Positions 1 through 12,480 of a stretch of 64,000 bases of DNA are shown here, piece by piece (the stretch's first letter is position 1; each line of letters starts with the position of its first letter). The stretch is from Xestospongia bergquistia (lineage: Eukaryota > Porifera > Demospongiae > Haplosclerida > Petrosiidae). The stretch is taken from positions 994,501-1,058,500 of the forward strand of contig OZ014411.1 of NCBI GenBank assembly GCA_963965975.1. Direction: 5' to 3'. Under the pieces are notes generated by a model that was not told the DNA's origin, searched no databases, and saw nothing but the letters and a program-made list of their open reading frames with translations. The position numbers and the translations under genes were made by a program.

Positions 1-77
1 ATATAAATTCTTTTGGAAATTTAAACTATTACAGTAAGTGGATTTGCTAAACAGTAATATAACCTATATTAACTTAC

Positions 78-3000
78 GTCATTCTTAATATCCACAGAAG
101 AGCCATTCTCAATCAAAAGACGTAAAATATCTGTATGGTTATTCTCAGCAGCCAAATACAGTGCAGTCTTTCCATACTAATATAATATATGACATTAAAA
201 AGAATAAACAGATTTACATGTACAAATTAGAAATTTGAATAGACTAATATGTCATTTATATGTGCTAGTATATACTTTATTAATTAAAGATAAAAAAAAT
301 TGAATGAATCCATTCTATATGGTGGATAAGATATATATTTACAGAATTCCACACAAATACATTGTTTTTAAAAGCTACTAATATAAATAAATTAAAAAGA
401 GTTACTATTGTGTCACAGATAAAGAAATAACAATAAGTATAGACAATACTATGAGAGAGCAAAGAAATAAATACCACGTCAGTTACTTAATAATTATAAA
501 TGAAATGTACAAAAGAATAAGTAGAAATATATACTGTCTAATCACAGGATATATCTCTACATTGTTACATTAACTTCTTCAACTAAGTTGTTAATTATCT
601 CAATCTGATATATCCAAAGAAAGTAATCAAATAAAAATCCAGAACTACTCATGTTATCATTAAGTTTATGTATATCACACATTAAAGGAAATACACATGA
701 GAGGTAGATATTATTGGATGATAATTGAGTAGTTAAAACATAAATTAATGTTTAATTCTAACAAAGCATTTGGCTTACTAAATATGATGTGTTTGGAATC
801 ATTAACAATTAGTAAAATAATTGGTGTAGATGGTACAAACCACACCAATTATTTTACTAATTGTTAATGATTCCAATACAAGTTCCAATTTCATTTTATA
901 ATTAAACAACAATGATCTCTATTACTAACAACTGTAGTATTGTAGTCTGTTCATATCTAGTTAACAAATAACTTGACTTTGTCATTACCAATTATATCTG
1001 CGTACTTTCTGTAATGACAACACTTGTATATTTAAGTATTTTAAAATAGACAATTTCAATGTATTTATAATTGAGATATATACATGTAGTTACACTATAT
1101 TATGTCAGGCTTATATGCATGTAGACAATGCATGGTAACTACAAAGTTGTTGTGGTTAAGCCAATTTCGTAAAATTTATATGACAACCTTTTGTGTATTA
1201 CTATATGTCATATGAAATCTAAGCAATCCACCTGGTTTATGATAATGGTCAAGTTAATAATTAGATGTAATTGTATATTACACATAATTTTATTGAGACT
1301 ATAGTGACCTAGATGTATTAGATATGCTCTATTTACTAAATAACATAAATAAATGTGGATTGTTTTAGTCTGGTATGGGTAAAACTAACATTCATATTAA
1401 GAAGAACAACTATGATATTTCTCCATTGATTATATATAGACTCATAAGTTCACTTCTATTAACACTGTAGTACAGACAAACAAATCACTGTCTATATAAT
1501 GAGATTGGATTCAATTCCATAGTCTCTCTAACAACTACTTTATTCTTAGAAACCTTTCTTTGTCTCAATATTTTTTGAATTTGAAACCTATCAATAAATC
1601 TTTACATTTAACATGTGTGTATATAACTAAATATTCAGATGCAATGAAGGGGCGGAGTTCATAAACAGCAGGTACAATAAACTTGTCAGTTGAATTATCT
1701 GTCATATAAGTTTATTCTAATGTATTATTCAAATGTAGCTATTTACCACTAGAAGACTTCATAACGTAAAGGTGTATTCAAAAATTAAGATATGAGTAGC
1801 TGATAAACATTACTATTGAGCAATATATATATATATATTCACAGCAGGCAAGGGTCTCTAATTTTAGAATAAATTTACATTATTTCATCTCTAAATATCC
1901 ACTGTTAAAATTAATATATAGAAATCAAATGTGCTGAATAATTTGAGATTTTGCAGTAAATTATAGGTACATTAACATAGTGTATACCTCATTAGCTATG
2001 TTAATATTGGCTTGTTTAGTCAGTGATTCTCTCACACTTTCCAAATCACCTTCTTTTGAAGATCTGAGTAGAAGAATGTCCTGTAGAAGAGATCACAATA
2101 CGTGATTTATGTACACAAAACATAACATAGTACTGATACAATATAATTCACTGAGCATTATATTACATGATTCATTATATGTAACTGATTATTGAGTTAT
2201 TTTGTACAGCCAATCTAAAGTGTTATCATTACTACTAGAGGATTTATATTACTCTGATTGACTTATGTTAATATTGTTAGATTTGTCTCCTATTTATAAA
2301 GTTAGTTCATTAATATTTTTTTCCACTTAAATATTATTTTTTTACTTACAACTTTCACTTCTTCTAAATTATCAGTGGCTCCTGATTCACTTAACAATTT
2401 GACAATGACAGCATTACTTTTCCAGTAGGCAGCATGTAGGGGTGTTCTGCCATGCTAAATAATAAGAAGCAAACATTAGTAATCCAGACATAAATAAAAT
2501 ATCAAATAATAGTCAGGATAATATCCATCTGATAGAATTAATAATTACGAAAAAGGTATTTAAAAGTAGTATCAATATATCATGATAGCCGAACAGTGCC
2601 AATACATAGAGATCATCTTATGTCTATTTTTCTAAGTGGTCAAAATAATTTCCATTGTATAAACATCAATAATATTCAGTACATGTACATGTCAATATTT
2701 ACATAACATAAATAGATGATATGTTACTGACCTTGTCTGGAACATCCACCTGAACACCATGGTCTAGAAATACTCGTACTACTTTATTATAACCATAGTA
2801 ACATGCTATGTGTAATGGAGTTACACCATTCTAAACAACATATAACATTATTGTCACATACTAGCACAAACTATGACATATATTATTAAGTGATACTACT
2901 AAGGACATTCACTCTCTATTAGAGGTAAGCTCGTTTTCATGAAATGAGGAGAAGGATAGGCAAAGTTTGTCAGTTCAATAACTTGTTAATTAATTACTTG

Positions 3001-6000
3001 ATAAAAGATGACTTGTATATTAAGCTCTAACTACAATGTTGATAATTGCTATTTTTTATATACATATATAGTTTTAATAAATACTATATAAACCTTTATA
3101 ATCTAAACCATGACTAATAACATATGGTATAATCTTAAAATTATTGGTCCGTAATCATATACAGCGTACAGTGTAAAGCGTAAAGTGTATGTGGTAAAGA
3201 AGAAGAAAGTGACATAGTACAGTGGAATACAGTATATAATAGTGATAATAGGTAATGTAATGTATAATAGTAATGATTCTAATTTATTAAAGTTTTATAA
3301 AAATAGTAATTTCATTATAATTATCTGCTAAAAATTGCAACAATTGTAATTTTAGATGATTATATTGACTCAGTCACTGTACTTGACTACAATTACATCA
3401 ATAACTGAGAAATCCCACCCTCAATTATCAATATACAGTTAAAAATAAATGTTAATTGTTAAACATTGCTTCTAGAATTAAGACCCCTGTCTTAGTACTA
3501 TGTCATAAACTACATCATTTACAATGTTCTATTAAGTTAAAAAACTATAAAGACTGATTTTCTTGAAACTCGATTCCATTATATGTAATTCTCTATTTAT
3601 TGTCATGTAATTATTTGTACATTCTAATAGTAGAAATGATTATTGTAGTTGTAGAAAAGTAGTTATGATTGTAATTGATTACTCTTGAAGTAACCTAATG
3701 ATAATGATAATGATAATGATGTAATGATTAAGTAATTGTAATGGAAGCTGATTACATTGGCACTATAATGGGACACAACACTGAATTATAAATAATATCA
3801 AAGGATATGAAATAGTCAATAAATCAGTAGTTAAGTCAAAAAAAGAACTGACAGCTAAGAATTTTCTGCACCCTGACCACTTTTCAGTTAAACAATGCAT
3901 ATTGTATTATTTGTATATTATGTATACTTCAATGGAATGAAATACTTCAATTACAGTGACAGTATCACTGTTTGATAGTACAAACAATAGTTGACTGTGA
4001 TACTCATATGTTACAATATGAACATGTACTTATGATGTATTAACTACATGTACTAGAACGATCTATAGTACATAACACTATCTAAAAATATTCACCTTAT
4101 CCTGTATGTTGGGGTCTGCACCAACACCAACTAAATAACTGATGACATTATTCAGTCCATTATAAGATGCATAATGTAACATGGTACAGCCATTCTAAAT
4201 AGGGACAAAGAAACATAAATGAAATCACACTGTAGCAAACCTATATGTATCTCTTACATAATACGATTGTTAGATATCAGAGTCATATAACACAGTCACA
4301 TGTACAATATAGAAGTGTTTATCTGATAATTGTGACATCATTTAAAGTTTACTTCGATGTGGTGTCATTTTAGATAGTAATGTTAATCCTGTACACACAA
4401 ACCTAGTATCACTACAACTATGAATATCATTATAACTGACATACACACAATGTTAGGTTTTTCCTTTAGTAGAATCTCCAAGTGGACACAATTAGGACAA
4501 GTGTCCGTTATAGACAGGTGTCCAACTTCAGAGGTTGAAATTAAATATTTACAAGTACATGTATATAATTACTAATGAAATCTGGATCTCTTTTAATGAC
4601 AAAATAAAATAGACTGTGTACTTTAGGAATAGACAATATTAAAATCATTTGTGAATCTATAGATTGTATTACTAAGACCACATGGAGTATATTAGAAACA
4701 CCCATTGTCCATTATAAGAGATAAATTACATGTGCTAAATTTAGCATTTCAGAATATACAATTCCATTGTAGTCAATGGAATGTAGTCTGTTCCACTGTT
4801 CAAAAAATCCCTATTGGCGTCTTATATTGGGAATACTTATTATTGGAGGTTTCATTACCTTCAATTTGTAATATACTTCAGGTTTTTGTAATATATTGAA
4901 AATTACTATAATTGATGTAATATTATTAGAGAGTTTATTGTCACCACAGTAGTATAGTACAACTTTACTCTAAAGCAGTAAGATTCAAAAGCAATACAAA
5001 GCTATAGATCTTAGTAAATTCCTCTATATTTATTAGTAGTTAAAAACAACGGTAACTTATTAGGGTGACCACTGTATGAAGTCAATAAAACTTGCAGACA
5101 GTAAACTCAGTCCTTCAGACTCTAGTATGTAATAACAAGAAGTTGTTGTTCTAGTGTTGGCAATATAAAGTGTGTGGGTGTGGTCATATGGAGACATTGG
5201 CCACTTATTAGTTATAATTTGTGTATACCTTGTTGTCATTATTAAACAATGTCTATAAGTCAGTAATTATTATATGTATGACATGTACTCACTTCATCTA
5301 TAGCATTAACATGAACAGAACCAGCTTTTATGGCACTCTTTACTACATCAAAATCACCATTAGTAGCTGCATCACAAAGAGACTCCTCCTAATATAAAGA
5401 GTGAGAGACACATTATACATCAAATAACTGATAGTAGTATATTTTAGAACTATATCAGAGATATATATTACTAGACAACATTGATGATATGTAATCAATA
5501 CATGTATTCATATATATAATGTACATGTACTTTACTCATAGTCTACTCCTGTTTTATCTACTAATATTTAACTGATAATAACATGTACTAACATAATACA
5601 AGTTTACTTAAACAACATACAGACACTTATATAGGATATAAATTACATATACAGTTAATAACATCATTATGATATCAATTTGTTTAGTGAGGAATTCTAA
5701 TTAAAATATTTTCAATGTCATGAAATTATTAATATTTTGGTGCTGTCAATAATTTGGTCTGCATATCTCAAAAAGAGGAGGAAGAAAGAGATTTAGTGGT
5801 AGAGGCTTACTACTATATTACTGAAAAGTTGCATGCAGAACGATGTGAAAAGGAAGAAAGTAAATTACAAGAAAATAGTAACCTGGTTTGTACTGAGGAA
5901 TTAGATAGGTTTTCTAGAGGTATAAAGGAAAGGTAACTTTAGTATAAGTAGCTGTCTCTACTTATGAAACTAGAGATGTATAAACAATAATTATTTTAAT

Positions 6001-7591
6001 TTACCTACTACAGAGAGTCAATTTTATGCTTATTCAGGTGGTAACAACATGTAGATACTTATACAGGATATAAATTACATAAAAAGGCTATACAGTTATG
6101 ATATCAATCTGTTTAGTGAGGAATTCTAATTAAGATATTTTCAATGTCATGAATATTATTAATATTTCAATAATTTTGGTCTGCATATCTCAAAAAGGTC
6201 CTACATTGGATCGTGACTATCTGAGATGTGAACTGTGTAATGAAGGAGGAAGAAAGGGGTTTAGTGATAGAGGTTTACTACTATATTACTCAAAAGTTGC
6301 ATGCAGAAGGATATGAAAAAGGAAGAAAATAAATTACAGGAAAATAGCAACCCAGTTTGTAGTGAGGAATGAGATAGGTTTTCTAGTGGCATAAAGGAAA
6401 GGTAACTTTAGTGTAAGTAGCTGTCTCTACTTATGAAACTAGAGATGTATAAACAATAATTATTTTACTACAGAGAGTCAATTTTATGCTTATTCAGGTG
6501 GTAAAGGTGAAGTATGTGTGCAATGTGGATAATCAAATAACCTGTACAATTTCAGCCAGTCAATTGCAATGATTTTGGTGCTTTTTCTTCAGGGTTTTGC
6601 CAAAACTCTTTGTGCTGAGCAAAACCCAATAAAGACTACATACATCCAACACCAATTAAGGAATCATCTTCTTGGTTGCATTGAAGAGATAATGAATATC
6701 TCAGTCTAATGCCAGCACTGAAAAAGTCAAGAAAACCTGTTGCTAATTTATATTATTTGTATTCAAGATGTACTGTATGAGCTTTCAGCCAGAAGAATGA
6801 AGATTAGACAAGCGTGAAAGTGGCAAAACCAAACTTAGACCTAGGTCCAGATTTTGTCCCAAAAAAGTGGACCTCGGACTTATTTTGATAGCAGCTGAAA
6901 TTAGTCTCTGGGACCATTTGTGGGGTCCATCTTGGTGTAACTTCTATGATGATGTTACTTGTACTATGATGATGACATCACTATGTGTCATAAGGTTTGG
7001 TTTAGGGTGTAGGTGATGGATTTAGATGATGTCATCATATATGATGACATCACTACCTGTCATTTAATGATGATGTCATCAGAGTGAAGTTACACCAAGA
7101 ACCACCCCATTTGTGGCATAATGACTGATTTTATCAGCCAAAATTGGTTTTGGGGGATAATTTTTGGTCCAGGGACCAGAGCCATTCAAAGATGTCTCAA
7201 TGAGTTGTCATACAATATCTTAGACTACATATTAATTGTCTATTTCAATATATTATTGTTCTATTGCTCTATATAACTATTAAAGGTATCTAATACTCCA
7301 TGTAGTACTCATTATCTCTACACTAATAGACCTAATATCACAATGTATTAACTACCAGTAGTAGTTTAATATAACATTACTTGGATCATATACACACAGT
7401 GTCAACCTGTAAACTCAACATTGAAGTATAGACTATCATTATATGACAGTATATCTACTAAGTCAATGAAGTTAGTGACTGTATTACTAGATCACTCTCT
7501 AGTCATATATACTAGGATCAGTTCATACTATTAACACAATAAATATATATATACTGTAGTCACTTACGAGTTTATTAGATGGTACCGCCAT
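78..7591 (-). CDS. Ankyrin-repeat protein gene, 7 exons seen, 3' end beyond the window
   Basis: Splitting the minus strand at GT-AG sites gives coding exons 7568-7591 (ATG, MAVPSNKL), 5293-5388, 4096-4194, 2732-2830, 2350-2454, 1988-2080 and 78-176. Every exon is a whole number of codons (8, 32, 33, 33, 35, 31, 33) and all junctions are phase 0, so at least 205 aa join without a stop. Exons 2 to 7 each hold about one ankyrin repeat, with hallmarks such as NGVTPLHIACYYG, HGRTPLHAAYW and YGKTALYLAAENNH. Exon 6 (DILLLRSSKEGDLESV) looks like the capping start of a second repeat block. Ankyrin stacks bind proteins; in sponges they are often fused to death, kinase or NACHT domains, but no partner domain is visible before the last visible donor at position 77. 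The gene looks intact. Its introns (0.27-2.2 kb) hold the repeats listed separately. Product identity is firm; biological role is unknown. Confidence 0.85.
793..876. repeat. Perfect 35-bp inverted repeat with 14-nt loop
   Basis: Positions 793-827 and 842-876 are exact reverse complements, beginning TTGGAATCATTAACAATTAG, around a 14-nt spacer. It lies in the last visible intron of the ankyrin gene, so it would form a strong hairpin in that pre-mRNA on either strand. A fold-back element (small MITE) is the simplest reading; a small-RNA precursor is possible but unsupported. Confidence 0.8.
5632..6500. repeat. Imperfect tandem duplication, about 0.42 kb per unit
   Basis: Units of about 5632-6037 and 6056-6500 share long stretches, including GATATCAATTTGTTTAGTGA, the TGGTCTGCATATCTC run and the GTAGCTGTCTCTACTTATGA run. 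It sits inside the first ankyrin intron. Both copies carry a short plus-strand charged reading frame (5754-5936, with motifs such as EEEERDLVVEAYYYI) that is interrupted in the second copy. This suggests a decayed exon from elsewhere was duplicated in place. I do not recognise the source gene. Confidence 0.7.
6924..7106. mobile_element. 183-bp MITE, copy 1, with 10-bp target duplication
   Basis: The ends GGTCCATCTTGGTGTAAC and GTTACACCAAGAACCACC are imperfect inverted repeats. Both sides are flanked by the same 10 bp, CCATTTGTGG (6914-6923 and 7107-7116), a direct target-site duplication. The interior contains repeated GATGATGTCATCA blocks that can fold. A reverse-oriented copy of exactly the same length lies at 41736-41918. 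A 9-10 bp duplication is typical of MULE-mobilised elements, so a MULE transposase may have moved it (inference). Confidence 0.85.
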
Positions 7592-8242
7592 AATCTTTTA
7601 CTACTGAGCTTTCATATTACACGCCTCCAAAAATATGTTAATTAATAATAGTACAGGAATTTGGTATGAGCCAAAATTAATTGATCATAACAAATCAATT
7701 TATTAATTATTATAATATGTCATTATTGTTCTCATAGTTAGTATATCCATTATCTTCTCAATATCAAGTACTAATGTTAGAGTCATCACATCATTTAATG
7801 TATGAGATCATATAATGTTAATATCTACAAATAAAAACATTTACATTATAAATAATAAAGTACATAATTACTAGTAATATAATGCTAGACTAGTTTATCA
7901 TATTAATATAATAGAGAGGAACTGACAATGATATAGTTAGTGTTTTCTATTAATACATTATAATGGACATATCACTATATTAGATATTACTACCTTATGT
8001 CTCATATTAATATGATAAGTATCATTTTAATAATATCTTGTTAATAACTTATATGATATATTGATTTTATATTATGTCACTTACGTTTCCTTTAACTTGT
8101 CATAATATAATATATTGAGTTATAATGTACTCTCTAGTCTAAGGAGAGAGAGATCAGTACTATACATGTACTAGATATATAAAGTACTCTAAGTACATGT
8201 ATCTATTATAACATGTACTCTATTATACTTTATAAGTATAGT
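7592..8242. other. 5' flank of the ankyrin gene, no gene seen
   Basis: This is AT-rich sequence upstream of the ankyrin ATG (7591, minus strand). I see no open frame of note and no clear core promoter motif; the transcription start cannot be placed by eye. Confidence 0.5.
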
Positions 8243-8473
8243 ACCTGATTTGCAAAAAGGGACCACTTCTATCAAAACATTTGACCTGACTTTTGAACAA
8301 ACTACTGTTAAAACATCTCAAACATCTCAGTTTTGTATACATACAGTTAGTACATATGCATAACTATTCCACATGTATGCTAAGCTGTTTATTGTTATGT
8401 TTTAACAGTGTGTTTTTTCACAAATCAGGTCACAAATGTTGTGGCAGAAGTGGTCCCTTTTTGCAAATCAGGT
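8243..8473. mobile_element. Fold-back MITE with long imperfect terminal inverted repeats
   Basis: The left end ACCTGATTTGCAAAAAGGGA followed by CCACTTCT is repeated in reverse at the right end (about 8445-8473). The similarity extends inward through GTTAAAACA / TGTTTTAAC, giving arms of about 70 bp. A related single end occurs at 47812-47860. It has no coding capacity, so it is non-autonomous. Confidence 0.7.
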
Positions 8474-10079
8474 CATATACGTTTGTGGCTTTATGGTTTG
8501 TTTAAATTAGTGACTTAAGTGTTTGTGGTAACACTACAGTAGACAATACATATTTTAATTGCTAATGTATTGTACAATACTGACATTGTCTCCAACTCAC
8601 TTTATATAGACTGTAATAACATATCCTGTTGACATTTTTTCCAATACATTAATGTGTGTAGATCTCTTTCTGTTCAATTGTATTTCTATTAATAATACAT
8701 TGACAATTAGAGTATTCTAATATATGTAATAAATCAGTAACAATAAGAGTACAACCTTACATGTAATAATATATAATAAATCACTTCTTATCACAACTAC
8801 TCCATTTTACTCACTTAGTATAATTAAGTTATCTTGATGTCATCTACTATGTGGTGAGTAAATGTGATGATTTATGGATTCTTTTAGTACAATAAATATA
8901 TGTTACATAATTAGATACAATGTTAAATTAGATCAATAGCGTCACTTGCAGGTGATATACATGTATTAGGTTAGAACTTAGTACAATTTCCATGTACATA
9001 ATAACATGATAGTATACAATAATAGTCAACTACTGATCTTTAATAAAGTGGTCTAAATGTATAATGTCTCTCAATCTACTAACAACTTTATTATTCATTA
9101 TAGTCCAATATTAGCAAAGCTATTGTCCTAACACATTTAACGTCATAGCTGTCAAGCCTGTTATCAATAATATTATCACGAGGAAACAGCTGCAACAAGC
9201 TGATGTTAATAAAGTGATGCCATTTAATCTAATAATATCAAAGCGACTGTCTCAACACTTCATGCATACTATGTGTATTGTTTTATTATAACAAACAATC
9301 CTATGTATGAGGGAGTGTCATAATTATGGTTTGTAATTTACTCTTACTAACATATAACAGGAAGTCCATGATCTTTAATAACACTAGACTAGCGACTTAA
9401 TCAATCAATCAGTAATAAAAGATACACTGTGTTCATTTAACTTACATATGTTAGTATGTAAGAGTGTGGATCAAAAGCTTAGTACATGCAGGACATTATT
9501 ACTTTATAGTCACTCCATGTTAATATCAGTTACAAAAAAGTGCAATTAAACACTTTAGATGACAGACTTACAACAGATATGTATCTAAATATTATAAGGT
9601 TGTATATCATACTATATGTAATAACTGACCTTCATTATCAATACTTCTATTTTAAAATAATGTCTCATCATTTCAGGGTCCTCCTTTGTTGAGGGTGTGT
9701 GTTGGTAGACACATCTAGTCCATTACTCTCTTAATAGCTTTAGCTGACAGAGTGAGAGTTATGAATGTGTGGACGGAGGTAATTACGATATGAAATAAGA
9801 ATAGCCTGAAAGAGAACAATATAAATGAACATTAAACTGTAGTAATTATTTGTTAACTAGTATACATATATATTGCATGAATACAACAAACTGATAATAG
9901 TAGAATTATCTTCACTGATATTATTACTGTTAAAACAACAACATATATATGTAATATAAATATATATATATATTACTTTGTGCACTAAAGATATGATTTT
10001 TCATGATATAATATTGAGATGTAATGTATTCTCTAGTATAAGGAGAGAGATCACTCAGTATCATATCTAAATACAAAAG
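8474..10079. other. Non-coding stretch with one weak exon candidate
   Basis: Mostly AT-rich with no long frame. On the minus strand, about 9650-9730, a short open stretch (TKEDPEMMRHYFKIEVLIMK) ends at a GTCAGT donor and is preceded by a TTTCAG acceptor near 9810. However, a stop lies between acceptor and frame in the obvious reading. It could be an upstream untranslated exon of the ankyrin gene or a remnant; support is weak. Confidence 0.25.
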
Positions 10080-10800
10080 ATACACAGCAAAAAACACAAG
10101 GTTAAAACTACCTGCAATGGTTGTTTCAACTACAATACAAATTGGTTATATTAACTACATGTAATTGAAGTGACACTCCTGGGTAACTTTAATTAAAATG
10201 GGTTAATGTAACTAAGTTGGTTGAAACTACCATGTTGACTGACTGTTACTATAACTAGTTTAACACCAGAATAACAATGTAATCTAGTTATTAAACAAAT
10301 TGGTAAAAGGGAGAAAAAGCAATATTAGTTTACATAACATAGTGTTTTAGATAAATATAAGTCAAACCATCTGTTAGTTTATATAAATATGACCATGATA
10401 AACATTGTAATAAAATAAATCAGATATTAATGACTTGTGTGAAGAAACAGAAATGACATAGGTATAATAATGCACTTAAAATAGAATTTTGTCATTTTAA
10501 CCCTTAATTGTCCTAATTACCAGAATCTCATCAAGTTGATGTAAGCCCAATATTGAGTTACCATAAAGCCAAAAACTGGTCTAACTTAATATGTGAAAAG
10601 CCAACTAGAAGCCAAAAGTAGTCTTTGTAGTTTATATTCAATAACTGAAATTATGAGGGAGAAGTGGATACTGTTTCACCCTAACTAACTAGGTTAATTA
10701 AGTTGAAATAGTATCTGCTTATAGACATGGGTTACCTGAGTTGCAGGTGTTTTGACCCAAAAGTTTGGGTACTTTCTACCCATCACTTTTTACTGTGTAA
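10080..10800. mobile_element. Candidate non-autonomous element with inverted ends
   Basis: TACACAGCAAAAAACACAAG near 10080, followed by AAAACTACCTGCAA, is mirrored near 10750-10800 by TTGCAGGTGTTTTGACCC and CTTTTTACTGTGTAA. Inner blocks (ACTAAGTTGGTTGAAACTAC versus GTTAATTAAGTTGAAATAGT) also recur. No open frame is inside. The ends are imperfect and I could not find a target duplication, so the boundaries are approximate. Confidence 0.4.
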
Positions 10801-11174
10801 AGACAAAAGTCTAATACTAAACTGTAATACTATATGCTATATTAACCAATATAATTATGTATAACATGTACATCTAATATATGTACTAGTATAAGGTCAT
10901 ATTACAAACTAATCATTTAATGAAATATGTGTTTAATTAGTTCAGAAAACATAACAAGTTCAATATTATATTAACACTACAGACATTTGATACACATAAC
11001 AGTACTAATTTCCTCTTAACACTATAGTAATTAGGAAGAGTATTAATGTAGTCTTATCTCATATTGGACGTAGGTGAATATTGATATTGTACTATACTAC
11101 TTGCTGAATTACTTTGTCTTGTAGGTTACTGTTATTGATAATTGGCAACATTAAATATAGTTAAAACAAAAGCG

Positions 11175-11308
11175 ATGTCCAGTACTACCACATTTTGTCT
11201 CATCTATTTTAAGACAATCTTAAAGCTTCCAGCATAAACAACCTAGAATATTTGTATGTCATCTTACTATCAGGATGTCCTAGACCAAAATGTGGTAATA
11301 CTGGATAT
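11175..11308. mobile_element. Short fold-back MITE of about 134 bp
   Basis: ATGTCCAGTACTACCACATT (plus TTGTCT) at 11175-11200 is mirrored by AGACCAAAATGTGGTAATAC (plus TGGATAT) at 11282-11308. The arms are about 26 bp with few mismatches, and there is no coding capacity. The target duplication is unclear. Confidence 0.6.
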
Positions 11309-12446
11309 ACACAGTATGATAGTTGATGTACCAATTTATGTCAATTAAGGAAAAAATAAGATGAGAAACTGCTACATTCTCATAATAAGACACTTAACGA
11401 AATATATTTTCCTAACTACAAAAGTTAAGATCACTACATTACTGGAAATAAAATTTATTACATTATTTGTAATAGTATAATGAGTAGTTTAATACAAGTG
11501 AGTGCATACACCTGTAGGATACCCACAACTTAAGAACTATTTATTACTTATGAGAGGTGTGGTTGCATCATTTTAGGCTACTATTAGTGATAGCAAAGCA
11601 ATCCAGACACCTATCATTTTGTGTGTATATGTTCAAATTTACATTAAAGTGAAGCCTCAGAAGTTATGTTTGAGCAGAATACACAAGTATACTCTGGGAA
11701 CAAATATTTATGAATACAAGATATTAAATATCCACAGTGTGAGTGAGTCCACTCATACAACAATGATACCATACATGTCTACAATACATGTATGTATACA
11801 AGACTGTATACATGTATATCTTAACTTATGAACTACTAACTGGTTGATATACTGATGTCTCTATTAGTGAATCCTCTCAATGTAATCATGATATAGTCTC
11901 TATCGCTATTATTTTCTCTGTAACTGTTTATGACTAGCAGTGAGTTGTTTCTAGGAATCAGATATTTGGACTGGATTACTTAGAAGAATATTATAACACA
12001 TTTATAATGATTACTATACATAGAGTAATGTAATAAGTCCATGTAGGTACATGATATTGTCACTACATAATATATGGAGCACACTCTTCTTAGGATGACT
12101 TGAAATAAAATTTTCATTTTTTTGTTACTGTTACTAAGTAATAATATGAATATAAGAGGTTTGTCTATGTTCTATCACATTTAGCAAAAGAGTGTAGTTT
12201 CTTATAGCATCTTAATGTAAGAACAATAAAAAAAACGACGAGTCAAATTTAGTAGGTAGGGTAACTTGGAATTCTTCATTATATTAGAATGTCTACTTGT
12301 GTTAGGAAGTTGAAATGGCTAGTTGCGTTTAAGCAAAATGCTTTTACTGTATACCTCAGTTACTGTCAGTAATAGACTTTTAGCACATTAACTTTTGCAA
12401 ATTCCCTTATTAGTAAGCTTATATAATACATATTGACCTCTGCACT

Positions 12447-12480
<34 letters not shown>

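Noticed and set aside
280-477. 65-codon minus-strand frame near the left edge
   Set aside because: It lies inside an ankyrin intron with no domain or splice signals, and is expected by chance at this base composition.
3696-3720. (ATGATA)n-like run as a possible array
   Set aside because: It is a short simple repeat. There are no spacer-repeat units, and CRISPR arrays are not expected in animal DNA.
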